A stretch of DNA of 64,000 nucleotides from RHKX01 sp963823565 (lineage in GTDB: Bacteria > Actinomycetota > Thermoleophilia > Solirubrobacterales > 70-9): the NCBI GenBank assembly GCA_963823565.1, contig CAWGLR010000003.1, positions 1,178,001-1,242,000 on the forward strand, in the 5' to 3' direction. Position 1 is the stretch's first letter, and each line of letters begins with the position of its first letter. Both the position numbers and the translations under genes were made by a program. The notes under the pieces are model-generated. The model had not been told where the DNA came from and searched no databases. It saw only the letters and a list, made by a program, of their open reading frames with translations. Below, in pieces: positions 17,016 to 25,803 of the stretch.

Positions 17016-18640
17016 GCCGCGAGATCGTCGATGCGATCAAGGTCCTCGAACAGGAGAAGGGACTGGACGCCGAGACGCTGATGGCGGCCCTTGAGGACGC
17101 CCTCCTCTCCGCGTACAAGAAGTCGCCCGGTGCGGCGAAGTACGCGCGCGTCGACCTCGACCGCGAGACCGCGGACTTCCGCGTCTTCGAGCTGATCCTC
17201 CCCGAGGAGCTCGAGGAGAAGCTGCTGGCCCAGGTCGCCGAGTCGCAGGAGCCGGAGATCGATCCGGCCACCGGCGAGCTGCGCGAGCCGGAGGAGCCCG
17301 ACCTCGACCCGGAGATCCTCGCCCCTTACGAGGACCAGATCGAGACCCGCGACGTCACCCCCGACAACTTCGGCCGGATCGCCGCGCAGACGGCCAAGCA
17401 GGTCGTCCTGCAGCGGATCCGCGAGGCCGAGCGGATGATGATGTACGAGGAGTTCCAGGATCGCGTCGGCGAGCTGATCACCGGGATCATCCAGCAGTCC
17501 GACAACCGCTACACGCTGGTCCAGCTCCGCGACCGCGTCGAGGCGCTCCTGCCCCGCTCCGAGCAGATCTACAGCGAGCGCTACGACCACGGCATGCGCG
17601 TCAAGGCGGTCATCACCGACGTCTCCGCCGAGGGCAAGGGCCCGAGCGTCGTCGTCTCGCGCAAGAGCCCCGAGCTGATCAAGAAGCTGTTCGCGCTCGA
17701 GGTGCCGGAGATCGCCGACGAGCTCGTCGAGGTCGTCGGGGTCGCCCGCGAGCCGGGCTTCCGCTCGAAGATCGCGGTCGTCTCCCACGCCGACGGCGTC
17801 GACCCGGTCGGCGCCTGCGTCGGGCCGCGAGGCTCGCGCGTGCGCATGGTCGTCTCCGAGCTGCGCGGCGAGAAGATCGACATCATCCCCTACAACGAGG
17901 AGCCCGCCCGCTTCGTCGCGAAGGCGCTCTCCCCAGCCCGCGTCCGCGAGGTCCTCGTCGACGACGAGGAGCGGCAGGCGACCGTCATCGTCCCCGACGA
18001 CCAGCTCTCGCTGGCGATCGGGCGCGAGGGCCAGAACGCCCGCCTCGCCGCCAAGCTGACCGGCTGGCGCGTCGACATCGTCGGCGAGAGCGAGTTCGCC
18101 GAGCAGGCCGACGAGGACGAGGGCTTCGAGGGCGAGGAGGAGGCCCACGACGGCCGCTGCGCCGCCGTGCTCTCGGCCGGCCGCCGCTGCCCCAACGCCT
18201 CGCTCGCCGGCTCCCGCTACTGCGGCCTGCCCCAGCACCAGGCGCTCGCCCGCTTCGGCACCAATCAGGTGACGGTGCTCTCCGCGCTGAGCGAGGACGA
18301 GGTCGCGACCCTGGCCAAGCCCGATGCTCCGGCCGGCGACGTCGACCCGATCGTCGCTCGAGCCCAGGAGGCCTTCGAGGCCGCCGAGGCCGAGGAGCCC
18401 GCCGCCGAGGAGGTCGAGCTCGAGGCCGCCGAGGCCGAGACGCCCGCCGAGGAGGCGGCCGCCTCAGGCGCGGCCGACGAGGAGGCGCCGGCCCCGGAGG
18501 CTGAGGCCGCCGAGGAGACCGCGGCCCCGGACGAGGCGCTGCCCGAGTCCGAGGAGCTCGCCGACCCGGACGTCGACGAGGCATCCGACGAAGCACAGAC
18601 GCCGGAGGGGACGCCGGAGCCGGTGGAAGAGGGGCGATAG
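17012..18640 (+). CDS. nusA: Transcription termination/antitermination factor NusA with C-terminal Cys3His finger
   Basis: 542 residues from TTG, with GGAGG at 17000 as ribosome site. Order: N-terminal RNA-polymerase-binding domain (1-125), S1 domain (about 175-245), KH1 (GVDPVGACVGPRGSRVR near 268-285) and KH2 (LAIGREGQNARLAAKL near 330-350). These pause, terminate or antiterminate transcription. After KH2 comes an unusual C-x9-C-x10-C-x4-H cluster at 383, 393, 404 and 409, a likely small zinc finger. An Ala/Glu-rich acidic tail then runs to the end. Standard NusA ends after KH2 or after acidic repeats. The ylxR gene usually between nusA and infB is absent. Confidence 0.95.
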   Translation: MSREIVDAIKVLEQEKGLDAETLMAALEDALLSAYKKSPGAAKYARVDLDRETADFRVFELILPEELEEKLLAQVAESQEPEIDPATGELREPEEPDLDPEILAPYEDQIETRDVTPDNFGRIAAQTAKQVVLQRIREAERMMMYEEFQDRVGELITGIIQQSDNRYTLVQLRDRVEALLPRSEQIYSERYDHGMRVKAVITDVSAEGKGPSVVVSRKSPELIKKLFALEVPEIADELVEVVGVAREPGFRSKIAVVSHADGVDPVGACVGPRGSRVRMVVSELRGEKIDIIPYNEEPARFVAKALSPARVREVLVDDEERQATVIVPDDQLSLAIGREGQNARLAAKLTGWRVDIVGESEFAEQADEDEGFEGEEEAHDGRCAAVLSAGRRCPNASLAGSRYCGLPQHQALARFGTNQVTVLSALSEDEVATLAKPDAPAGDVDPIVARAQEAFEAAEAEEPAAEEVELEAAEAETPAEEAAASGAADEEAPAPEAEAAEETAAPDEALPESEELADPDVDEASDEAQTPEGTPEPVEEGR

Positions 18641-18646
18641 GCGCAG

Positions 18647-20824
18647 ATGGCGAAGCAGCGGGTTCACGAGATCGCAAGAGCTCTCAACCTCGAGAGCGAC
18701 AAGGTCATCAAGGCGCTGAAGGCGTCCGGCGTGGAGGTCAAGACGGCCTCCTCGAGCGTCGAGCAGTCCGAGGCGCTGAAGGCGCTCGCCGCCGCGGGCG
18801 CGCTGCCGAAGAAGAAGCCCGTTCCCGCCGGCTCGCGTTCCGGGGGCTCTGGCGCGACGCGCCGTCCCGCCTCCGGCGGCAACGGCGGCTCTTCGGGCGG
18901 CGCCGACGGCAAGAAGCGCCGCCGCGTCGTCATCGATTCGCAGGCCGCCCGCCGCGACCACATGAACCAGGGCCCGCCCCAGCGGCCGCCCCGCCGCCGC
19001 GGACGCCGCCGCCGGCCCGCCTTCGACGAGTCGCCGGAGCTGAAGATGCCGAGCACCGAGGAGGCCGCGCCGCTGAAGGTCAACTCCGGCGCGACCGTCC
19101 GCGAGGTCGGCGAGACCTTCGGCGTCAGCCCCGCCGAGATCATCAAGAAGCTGATGCAGCAGGGCGAGATGGCGACGCTCACCCAGACGCTCACCGACGA
19201 GACCGTCGAGGCGCTCGCCGAGGAGTTCGAACAGAAGGTCGAGATCGTCCACGCGGGCGAGGAGACCGAGACTGAGCCGGCCTACGAGGACGCCGCTGCG
19301 GATCTTGTCGAGCGGCCTCCGGTCGTCACCGTGATGGGCCACGTCGACCACGGCAAGACCTCGCTGCTCGATGCGATCCGGGCCACCGAGGTGACCGCGG
19401 GCGAGGCCGGCGGCATCACGCAGCACATCGGCGCCTACCAGGTCCACCAGGACGGCCGGACGATCACCTTCCTCGACACGCCCGGCCACCAGGCCTTCAC
19501 GGCGATGCGCGCTCGCGGGGCGAAGGTCACCGACGTCGCCATCATCGTCGTCGCCGCCGACGACGGCGTGATGCCGCAGACCGTCGAGGCGATCGACCAC
19601 GCCAAGGCGGCGGGAGTCCCGATCATGGTCGCCGTCAACAAGATCGACAAGGAGGACGCGCAGCCGGAGAAGGTCCGCGGCGAGCTCGCGAGCCTCGGCC
19701 TCCAGCCGGAGGACTGGGGCGGCGAGACCGTCTACTGCGACGTCTCCGCGAAGACCCACGAGGGCCTCGAGAACCTGCTCAACATGATCCTCCTCGTCAC
19801 CGAGCTCGAGGACCTCAAGGCCAATCCGAAGGCGGAGGCCTCCGGGACCGTGATCGAGTCGCACCTCGACCCGGGCCGCGGCCCGGTCTCGACGATCCTG
19901 GTCGGCCGCGGCACCCTCCATGTCGGCGACGCGATCGTCGCCGGCTCGCAGTGGGGCCGGGTGCGGGCAATGCACGATTTCACCGGCACGCGGACCGAGT
20001 CCGCCGGCCCCGGCGACCCGGTCGAGGTGCTCGGCATGGACGGCGTCTGCGAGGCCGGAGAGCACGCCTACGTGGCCGAGAACGACCGCAAGGCCCGCCA
20101 GCTCGCCGGCGAGCGCGCCAACCGCCTCAAGACCGAGGCGCTGGCCCGCCGCCAGGCGCGCCGCATCAGCCTCGAGGACGTCTTCTCGAAGGCCAAGGAG
20201 GGCGAGCTCAAGTCGATCAACCTGCTGCTGAAGGCCGATGTCTCCGGCTCGCTGGAGGCCCTTCAGGACGAGATCGCCAAGCTGCCCCAGGAAGAGGTCA
20301 CCGTCGACGTGATCCACGCCGCCCCGGGCGGGATCAACGAGTCCGACATCATGCTCGCGGCGGCCTCCGACGCGATCATCATCGGCTTCAACGTCCGGCC
20401 GCTGGCCGACGCGCGCCGCGCCGCGCAGGCCGAGGGCGTCGAGATCCGCACCTACTCGGTCATCTACCGGATCACCGAGGAGCTGCGCGACGCGATGCAG
20501 GGCATGCTCGAGCCCGAGGAGGTCGAGAGGGCGCTCGGCGAGGCCGAGGTGCTGGAGCTCTTCAAGGCGTCCAAGATCGGCACGATCGCCGGCTCCCGCG
20601 TCAACGAGGGCCGGATCACCCGCAACGCCGACGTCCGCCTGGTCCGCGACGGCACCGTCGTCTGGACCGGCAAGGTCGGCTCCCTCCGCCGCTTCAAGGA
20701 CGACGTCCGCGAGGTCGAGGAGGGCCAGGAGTGCGGCATCACGCTCGACGGCTTCCAGGACGTCAAGGTCGGCGACGTGCTCGAGGCCTTCGAGACCACC
20801 CAGGTCGAGAAGACCCTGGATTAG
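18647..20824 (+). CDS. infB: Translation initiation factor IF-2
   Basis: 725 residues. It brings fMet-tRNA to the 30S subunit and promotes subunit joining. An IF2-N domain (1-55, RVHEIARALNLESDKVIKAL) precedes a basic Gly/Arg/Lys linker. A second IF2-N-like segment (VREVGETFGVSPAEIIKKLM) leads into the G domain with GHVDHGKTS near 230, DTPGHQAF, and NKIDK. Domains II-IV follow, with the conserved VGVRKYxx-type core replaced by family-typical KSINLLLKADVSGSLEAL. It starts 6 nt after nusA. At about 725 aa it is a short actinobacterial form because its linker is compact. Confidence 0.96.
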   Translation: MAKQRVHEIARALNLESDKVIKALKASGVEVKTASSSVEQSEALKALAAAGALPKKKPVPAGSRSGGSGATRRPASGGNGGSSGGADGKKRRRVVIDSQAARRDHMNQGPPQRPPRRRGRRRRPAFDESPELKMPSTEEAAPLKVNSGATVREVGETFGVSPAEIIKKLMQQGEMATLTQTLTDETVEALAEEFEQKVEIVHAGEETETEPAYEDAAADLVERPPVVTVMGHVDHGKTSLLDAIRATEVTAGEAGGITQHIGAYQVHQDGRTITFLDTPGHQAFTAMRARGAKVTDVAIIVVAADDGVMPQTVEAIDHAKAAGVPIMVAVNKIDKEDAQPEKVRGELASLGLQPEDWGGETVYCDVSAKTHEGLENLLNMILLVTELEDLKANPKAEASGTVIESHLDPGRGPVSTILVGRGTLHVGDAIVAGSQWGRVRAMHDFTGTRTESAGPGDPVEVLGMDGVCEAGEHAYVAENDRKARQLAGERANRLKTEALARRQARRISLEDVFSKAKEGELKSINLLLKADVSGSLEALQDEIAKLPQEEVTVDVIHAAPGGINESDIMLAAASDAIIIGFNVRPLADARRAAQAEGVEIRTYSVIYRITEELRDAMQGMLEPEEVERALGEAEVLELFKASKIGTIAGSRVNEGRITRNADVRLVRDGTVVWTGKVGSLRRFKDDVREVEEGQECGITLDGFQDVKVGDVLEAFETTQVEKTLD

Positions 20825-20838
20825 GGCGCCGGGGCCGG

Positions 20839-21141
20839 ATGGCGTTCGTCTGCCTCGTCGAGGTCAGGCTTCACGTCGCCGAGTCCCAGAGCCTGAAGTC
20901 GAAGCGGCAGGTCGTCCGCTCGGTCAAGGACGCCCTCCGCGAGCGCCTCGGTGCCGCCGTGGCCGAGGTCGAGGGTCAGGCCACCTGGCAGCGCTCGACG
21001 CTGCTGTGCGCGCTCGTTGGGCGCGAGACGGCCGAGCTCGAACGCCGGGCCGACCGGCTCGAGGAGATCGTCGTCGCCAGGGCGGGGGAGGGGACGTCGT
21101 TCGAGCGGACGCTCAGGAGCCTGGAGGACCTGCGGGGCTAG
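20839..21141 (+). CDS. DUF503 (YlxP-like) protein
   Basis: 100 residues. The family opening MAFVCLVEVRLHVAESQSLKSKR is present (normally V..L...L.IP.S.SLK.KR), then a ferredoxin-like alpha/beta pattern with AAVAEVEGQATWQRS. YlxP-type proteins sit next to infB and rbfA in many bacteria, as here (15 nt after infB), and are thought to assist ribosome biogenesis. The biochemical role is not established. It is followed by a GC hairpin and a repeat, which may separate it from rbfA transcriptionally. Confidence 0.85.
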   Translation: MAFVCLVEVRLHVAESQSLKSKRQVVRSVKDALRERLGAAVAEVEGQATWQRSTLLCALVGRETAELERRADRLEEIVVARAGEGTSFERTLRSLEDLRG

Positions 21142-21152
21142 CGAGCTCGTGG

Positions 21153-21171
21153 GGGCTCGCTTCGCTAGCCC
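21153..21171 (+). terminator. Hairpin after DUF503 gene
   Basis: GGGCTCGC-TTC-GCTAGCCC, 7 paired bases with one mismatch. There is no U-tract. The GCTCGCTTCGCT core is shared with the intergenic repeats at 11139 and 14745. Confidence 0.35.
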
Positions 21172-21242
21172 GGGCAGCGAGGGGGAAAGGGCTGGGTTGT
21201 CCGCCCGGCGCCCACGCCTCGTCCACCTCACTTGTCTCGCCA

Positions 21243-21281
21243 ATGGAAGATTTGGTCCCTGGGAGGGACCGGATCCTCCAT
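21243..21281. repeat. 39-nt palindromic repeat, copy B (DUF503-rbfA spacer)
   Basis: Starts ATGGAAGAT, centre GGTCCCTGGGAGGGACC, ends ATCCTCCAT. The arms pair almost completely around a GGG loop. It is the counterpart of 7005-7043, differing mainly at two compensating positions near TT/GG. The 247-nt gene-free stretch 21142-21388 holds this repeat, the hairpin before it and the rbfA promoter. Confidence 0.75.
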
Positions 21282-21374
21282 CGGCACGCGATGTGAGGAC
21301 GGACAGCCTCGCGTCGCCCCTTCTTCAGCTCCAACCCACGCCCACCCGGACCAGGTCCCGGGCCCCACGACGGC

Positions 21375-21380
21375 TATAGT
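21375..21380 (+). promoter_or_regulatory. Candidate -10 hexamer for rbfA
   Basis: TATAGT, 8 nt before the ATG at 21389, no Shine-Dalgarno; probably leaderless. Confidence 0.5.
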
Positions 21381-21388
21381 CGGCCGCG

Positions 21389-21724
21389 ATGCCGACTGCG
21401 CGCATGCGTCGGGTGAACGAAGTGATGCGCGAGGTGGTTGGAGCGACGATCTCGGGGGAGCTTCAGGACCCACGCATCGGATTCGTCACCGTGACCTCCG
21501 TGGAGACAAGCCCTGATCTGCGCACCGCCCAGGTGCACGTGAGCGTGCTCGGGGACGAGCAGGAGCGCGAGGACACCCTGAAGGCGCTGCGGTCCGCCCA
21601 TGGCGTGATCCAGCGGGCGATCTCGGCGCAGATGCACATGAAGCGGACCCCGAGCCTGACCTTCCGCTACGACGACACCGCCGAGCGGGCCGACCGGATG
21701 AACCGCCTGCTGGGGGACCACTGA
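21389..21724 (+). CDS. rbfA: 30S ribosome-binding factor A
   Basis: 111 residues, KH-type fold. RbfA matures the 16S rRNA 5' end and supports cold adaptation. The motifs MRRVNEVMREVVGATIS, LQDPRIGFVTVTSVETSPDL and the C-terminal PSLTFRYDDTAERADRM (family P.L.F..D....g.ri..LL) are all there. It shares its last base with the ATG of nrnA, so the two are coupled. A strong -10-like TATAGT lies just before the start codon. Confidence 0.95.
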   Translation: MPTARMRRVNEVMREVVGATISGELQDPRIGFVTVTSVETSPDLRTAQVHVSVLGDEQEREDTLKALRSAHGVIQRAISAQMHMKRTPSLTFRYDDTAERADRMNRLLGDH

Positions 21725-22740
21725 TGGACGCGGTCGCGACGACGCCCACCCGCGAGGAGGTCGAGGCCGCCGCCGGCGACATCGTCAGCGCGCTGCAGGA
21801 GGGTGAGCGCTTCCTGCTCACCACCCACGAGGGGCCCGACGGCGACGCGCTCGGCTCGCTGCTGGCGCTGCATGAGATCCTCGAGCAGCTCGGCAAGGAC
21901 TCGGTGATGTTCCTCGCCGAGAAGGAGTTCCCGCTCCCCGTCGAGTACCGCTTCCTCGCGCTCCAGGAGGTGTTCCACGAGCCTCCCGCCGACCTCGCCG
22001 ACCGCACGATCGTCTTCCTCGACTGCGGCAACATCGATCGCATGCCGGTCGAATGGCTGAAGGATGGGGGACGGATCCTCAACGTCGACCACCACCACGA
22101 CAACACCCGCTTCGGGAGCGTCAACCTCGTCGACGTCGACGCCTCCTGCACCGCTGAGATCGTCTTCGAGCTCAGCCACCGGCTCGGGGCGAAGACGACC
22201 AAGTCGATCGCGCAGGCGCTCTACGTGGGGCTGATCACCGACACCGGGATGTTCATGTACGAGAACACGAACGCCCAGACCCACCGCGTCGCCGCCGCTC
22301 TGATCGAGGCGGGGGTCGACGTCAACGAGATCTTCCGCCGCCTCTACGAGCGCGTCCCCGAGGAGAAGCTGCGGCTCATCGCCCGCGCCCTCGGCAAGAT
22401 CGACCGCCGGCTCGACGGAACGCTTTCGACGACCTACCTCTCGGCCGAGGACTACGCCGCGACCGGCGCCGACGAGACGATGACCGAGGGGATCATCGAC
22501 TTCGTGCGAGGCATCGAGGGGACCTCGGTCGCCGCGGTCGTTCGCGACAAGCCCGAAAGCCACCGCGAGGCCCGGAAGGTGAGCCTGCGCTCCACCGACG
22601 GCTCCGTCGACGTCTCGCGGATCGCCCGCAAGATGGGCGGCGGCGGGCACCGGCGCGCCGCCGGCTTCTCGACCGACCGGCCCTACGACGAGCTGATCGA
22701 GTTCATCAGCGACGAGATCGCCGACGGCGACGGCCGCTGA
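21724..22740 (+). CDS. nrnA: DHH-family bifunctional oligoribonuclease / PAP phosphatase
   Basis: 338 residues. NrnA degrades short RNA oligos and dephosphorylates pAp. The DHH domain carries THEGPDGDALGS (metal ligands, near 38-49), FLDCGN near 99-104, and the name-giving VDHHHDN near 120-126. The DHHA1 substrate domain ends with MGGGGHRRAAGF. The first family aspartate motif normally reads H.nPDGDa.gS, and here it is THEGPDGDALGS, well conserved. It overlaps rbfA by one base and truB follows after 10 nt. Confidence 0.92.
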   Translation: MDAVATTPTREEVEAAAGDIVSALQEGERFLLTTHEGPDGDALGSLLALHEILEQLGKDSVMFLAEKEFPLPVEYRFLALQEVFHEPPADLADRTIVFLDCGNIDRMPVEWLKDGGRILNVDHHHDNTRFGSVNLVDVDASCTAEIVFELSHRLGAKTTKSIAQALYVGLITDTGMFMYENTNAQTHRVAAALIEAGVDVNEIFRRLYERVPEEKLRLIARALGKIDRRLDGTLSTTYLSAEDYAATGADETMTEGIIDFVRGIEGTSVAAVVRDKPESHREARKVSLRSTDGSVDVSRIARKMGGGGHRRAAGFSTDRPYDELIEFISDEIADGDGR

Positions 22741-22750
22741 GCCGCCGCGA

Positions 22751-23557
22751 GTGGACGGCGGCCGGCCCCGATCCGGGTTCCTCCTCTGCGACAAGCCGGC
22801 GGGGGTGACCTCCCACGACGTCGTCGCCCGCGCCCGGCGTGAGCACGACGGGATCCGCGCCGGGCACGCCGGCACCCTCGACCCGTTCGCCACCGGGCTG
22901 CTGATCGTCCTGCTGGGCGGTGCGACCCGCCTGCAGCGCTACGTCCTCGGGCTGCCCAAGAGCTACCTGGCGACCGCTCGCCTCGGCTGGCGCTCGACCA
23001 CCGGCGACCCCGACGGGGAGCTCACCGAGACCGGTGTGGTCCCGGAGGGGCTGGAGCTGCCGACCGGCGAGATCGAGCAGCGGGTGCCGATGACCTCGGC
23101 GGTGCGGGTGGCGGGCGAGCGGCTCTACAAGCGCGCGCGGCGCGGCGAGGAGGTCGAACGGCCGGTCCGCCGCGTGACCGTGACGCGGGCCGAGCTCGTC
23201 GGAACGGGGGAGGGGACGGCGACGTTCGCGATCGACTGCTCCTCGGGCACCTACGTGCGGACCCTGATCGAGGAGCTCGGGGACGCCTACTGCGAATCGC
23301 TGAGGCGCACCGCCATCGGGCCGCACCGGGTCGATGACGCGGGCCCGAAGGTGCACCCGGTCGAGGAGCTGCTGCCGTTCCTGCCGGTGCTCGAGGTCAC
23401 CGCCGAGGAGGCTCGGCTGCTGCGCAACGGGATCCGGATCGAGGCGCCCGCCGAGGCGCCGCCGGAGCCGATGCGGATCGCCTGCGAGGGCGAGCTGATC
23501 GGCGTCGCGCGGGTTGCGGAGGGGCGGCTGAGGACGGAGGTCGTGCTCCCCTTCTGA
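22751..23557 (+). CDS. truB: tRNA pseudouridine-55 synthase
   Basis: 268 residues from GTG. It isomerises U55 in the T-loop of tRNAs. The catalytic aspartate is D44 in AGTLDPFATG. GFLLCDKPAGVTSHDVV at the N-terminus and CSSGTYVRTLIEELG in the second half are family hallmarks, and MTSAVRVAGERLYKRAR is the substrate-loop region. A short C-terminal PUA-like extension includes IACEGELIGVARV. The gene sits between nrnA and ribF in the usual rbfA-truB-ribF-rpsO order. Confidence 0.95.
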   Translation: MDGGRPRSGFLLCDKPAGVTSHDVVARARREHDGIRAGHAGTLDPFATGLLIVLLGGATRLQRYVLGLPKSYLATARLGWRSTTGDPDGELTETGVVPEGLELPTGEIEQRVPMTSAVRVAGERLYKRARRGEEVERPVRRVTVTRAELVGTGEGTATFAIDCSSGTYVRTLIEELGDAYCESLRRTAIGPHRVDDAGPKVHPVEELLPFLPVLEVTAEEARLLRNGIRIEAPAEAPPEPMRIACEGELIGVARVAEGRLRTEVVLPF

Positions 23558-23576
23558 TTGAGTTGGGCACGGCTCG

Positions 23577-24464
23577 ATGAGCATTCAGGTCACATCCCTG
23601 CCGGACGCCCGCCCGCGGCCGCGCAACGTCGCGATCGGGGTCTTCGACGGCGTCCACGTCGGCCACCGCGCGGTGATCGACGACGCCGACACGGTCCTCA
23701 CCTTCGAGCCGCATCCGCTCTCGGTGATCCATCCCGAGGCGGCTCCGAAGCTGATCATGCCCTTCCCGCTCAAGCGCGACGTGATCGAGGGGCTCGGAGT
23801 CCGCGAGCTCGTCGTGATCCCGTTCGACCGCGACTTCGCCTCGATCCCGGCCGAGGACTTCGTCGAGCGGATCCTCGTCGAGCAGCTCGAGGCGAAGCGC
23901 GTCTCGGTCGGCGAGAACTTCCGGTTCGGCGCCAAGGCGAAGGGGACGCCGGAGATGCTGGCCGGGAGGAGCGAGTTCGAGACGCGAGTCGAGCCGCTCG
24001 TCGAGGCTGGGGGCGAGGCCGTCTCCTCGACCCGGATCAGGGCCCTGGTCGCCGCCGGCGACATGGAGGGGGCGGGCCTCTGCCTCGGGGCTCCCTTCCT
24101 GCTCGAGGGCGAGGTCGTCTCGGGCGACCGCCGCGGCCGCACGCTCGGCTTCCCGACGGCCAACATCGTCCCCGACGAGCACTACGTCTACCCCGGCCAC
24201 GGCGTCTATGCCGCATTCGCCAACGGCAGGCCGGCGGCCGTCAACGTCGGGGTGCGCCCGACCTTCGAGACGGGACGCGGCGTCCTCATGGAGACCTACA
24301 TCATCGACCACGACGAGGACCTCTACGGCCGGCGGCTCCGGCTTGCCTTCGTCAAGCGCCTGCGGGGGGAGAAGCGGTTCGCCGGCGCCGGGGAGCTGAT
24401 CGCGCAGATGCGCCGAGACGTCGCAGAGGCGCGCGAGGTCTGTGCTACTTTCCCGCGTCGCTGA
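23577..24464 (+). CDS. ribF: Bifunctional riboflavin kinase / FAD synthetase
   Basis: 295 residues. It converts riboflavin to FMN and FAD. The FAD synthetase domain has the nucleotidyltransferase motif GVFDGVHVGHRAVI and FEPHP, then VGENFRFGAKAKG and SSTRIRALVAAGD. The riboflavin kinase domain has GRTLGFPTANI, GVYAAF, VNVGVRPTF and METYIID. Oddly, only four residues separate HRAVI from VLTFEPHP, where most homologues have about 16-18, so the first helix is shortened. It overlaps rpsO by one base. Confidence 0.94.
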   Translation: MSIQVTSLPDARPRPRNVAIGVFDGVHVGHRAVIDDADTVLTFEPHPLSVIHPEAAPKLIMPFPLKRDVIEGLGVRELVVIPFDRDFASIPAEDFVERILVEQLEAKRVSVGENFRFGAKAKGTPEMLAGRSEFETRVEPLVEAGGEAVSSTRIRALVAAGDMEGAGLCLGAPFLLEGEVVSGDRRGRTLGFPTANIVPDEHYVYPGHGVYAAFANGRPAAVNVGVRPTFETGRGVLMETYIIDHDEDLYGRRLRLAFVKRLRGEKRFAGAGELIAQMRRDVAEAREVCATFPRR

Positions 24465-24733
24465 TGTCCCTGACGAAGGAAAGAAAAGCCGAGCTGGTCG
24501 ACAGGTACGGGCGCGACAGCTCCGACACGGGCTCGACCGAGGTCCAGGTCGCGCTGCTCACCGAGCGGATCAACGAGCTCACCGAGCACCTGCGCACCCA
24601 CCGGAAGGACCACCACTCCCGCCGCGGCCTGCTGATGCTCGTGGGCCAGCGCCGGCGCCTGCTTCGCTACCTCGAGCGCACCGACCTCGAACGCTACCGC
24701 TCGCTCGTCGCCGATCTCGGCCTGCGTCGCTAG
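24464..24733 (+). CDS. rpsO: Ribosomal protein S15
   Basis: 89 residues, the usual length. S15 binds the 16S rRNA three-way junction early in 30S assembly. The signature TGSTEVQVALLTERINELTEH and the HHSRRGLLMLVGQRRRLLRYL helix are intact. The ATG overlaps the ribF stop by one base (TGATG). In many bacteria rpsO is followed directly by pnp. Here three genes or pseudogenes intervene before pnp at 26963. Confidence 0.97.
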   Translation: MSLTKERKAELVDRYGRDSSDTGSTEVQVALLTERINELTEHLRTHRKDHHSRRGLLMLVGQRRRLLRYLERTDLERYRSLVADLGLRR

Positions 24734-24757
24734 AGGACCGGCTCCGGGTTCCGCGCC

Positions 24758-25210
24758 GTGATCGAGGCCGGCGCGACCGCTCCCGACTTCACGCTCCCCG
24801 ATCAGGACGGCAACGACGTCGCGCTCGCCGACTTCGCCGGCCGGCGGCTGATCCTCGCGTTCTACCCGGGCGATTTCAGCCCCGTCTGCACCGATCAGCT
24901 CTCGATCTATCAGGAGGTGCTGGACGAGATCGAGGCGCGCGGGGCGAGCCTCGTCGGCGTCAGCGTCGACTCGTTCTTCTGTCACGCCGCCTTCCGCGAG
25001 AAGCTCGGCCTGGCGATCCCGCTGCTCTCCGACTTCCACCCGAAGGGCAGCGTGTGCGCTGCCTACGGCGCGCTGATCGAATCGCGCGGCCACGCGAACC
25101 GCTCGCTGGTCCTGATCGGGCCCGATCGCGAGGTGCTGTGGTCGCACGCGCCGCCGACGCCGCTCGAGATTCCCGGCGCGAACCTGATCTTCGACGCCCT
25201 CGAAGCCTGA
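24758..25210 (+). CDS. Peroxiredoxin (AhpC/TSA family)
   Basis: 150 residues from GTG. It reduces peroxides through a cysteine thiol. The N-terminal APDFTLPDQDGNDVALADF and the active-site FYPGDFSPVCTDQL place the peroxidatic cysteine at C44. The usual Pro/Thr in PxxxT/SxxC is P42-V-C with preceding S41, a modest variation. Additional cysteines in FFCHAAF (about 73) and GSVCAAYG (about 102) could act as resolving thiols. The C-terminal half is thioredoxin-like. It is 2 nt from the DsbA-like gene, a plausible redox pair. Confidence 0.88.
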   Translation: MIEAGATAPDFTLPDQDGNDVALADFAGRRLILAFYPGDFSPVCTDQLSIYQEVLDEIEARGASLVGVSVDSFFCHAAFREKLGLAIPLLSDFHPKGSVCAAYGALIESRGHANRSLVLIGPDREVLWSHAPPTPLEIPGANLIFDALEA

Positions 25211-25212
25211 GC

Positions 25213-25740
25213 GTGGCCGCCGGGGGCGCCTCCCTGGGCAGCGCGCCGCCGCCTCCCGTCGGCGCGGGCGATCACGTCCGGGGCGAGGCGAGCGCGCCGG
25301 AGGCGATCCTGTATCTCGATCTCGCCTGCCCCCGCTGCGCCGCCACCTGGCCCCGCATCGCGGAGCTGCCGCTGCGCCTCTGCGTCCGTCACTTCCCGGT
25401 CGCCGGCAAGCGCCCGCGCTCGCCCGCGCTGCACCGCGCCGCCGAGGCGGCCGCGATCCACTCGGAGGCGGCGTTCTGGTCGTTCTGGGACTCCCTGCTG
25501 GTCGACCGCGCGCGGGTCGACGACCCGCACCTCTGGGAGCGGGCCGGCCGGCTCGGCATCGATCCGGTCGGCTTCGACCGCGACCGGCGATCCGACGCGG
25601 TCGGCGAGCGGGTCAAGCGCGACTTCCGCAGCGGGATCCGCGCCGGCGTCGTCTCGACGCCGGCGGCCTTCGCGGGCGGAGAGCCGCTGGCGGGCGACGC
25701 CGCCGACGCCCTGGCGCGGCTCGCACGCGGCGGTGCGTGA
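25213..25740 (+). CDS. DsbA-like thioredoxin-fold protein
   Basis: 175 residues from GTG directly after the peroxiredoxin stop. The redox motif is CPRC at 39-42 after the strand EAILYLDLA. An inserted helical domain follows (ALHRAAEAAAIHSEAAFWSFWDSLL), then the cis-Pro loop VVSTPAAFAGGEPL. This is the two-part DsbA layout (frnE/NhaA-C-like), with no signal peptide or membrane helix, so it is probably cytosolic. It could work with the adjoining peroxiredoxin as reductant or be a protein disulfide oxidoreductase. The substrate is not known. Confidence 0.8.
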   Translation: MAAGGASLGSAPPPPVGAGDHVRGEASAPEAILYLDLACPRCAATWPRIAELPLRLCVRHFPVAGKRPRSPALHRAAEAAAIHSEAAFWSFWDSLLVDRARVDDPHLWERAGRLGIDPVGFDRDRRSDAVGERVKRDFRSGIRAGVVSTPAAFAGGEPLAGDAADALARLARGGA

Positions 25741-25803
25741 GCGGTTGGCGGTCGCGGTGCATCCCCCGACCCTGGGAGGATCCGCGACCGTGGGGGCTCT
25801 CTC

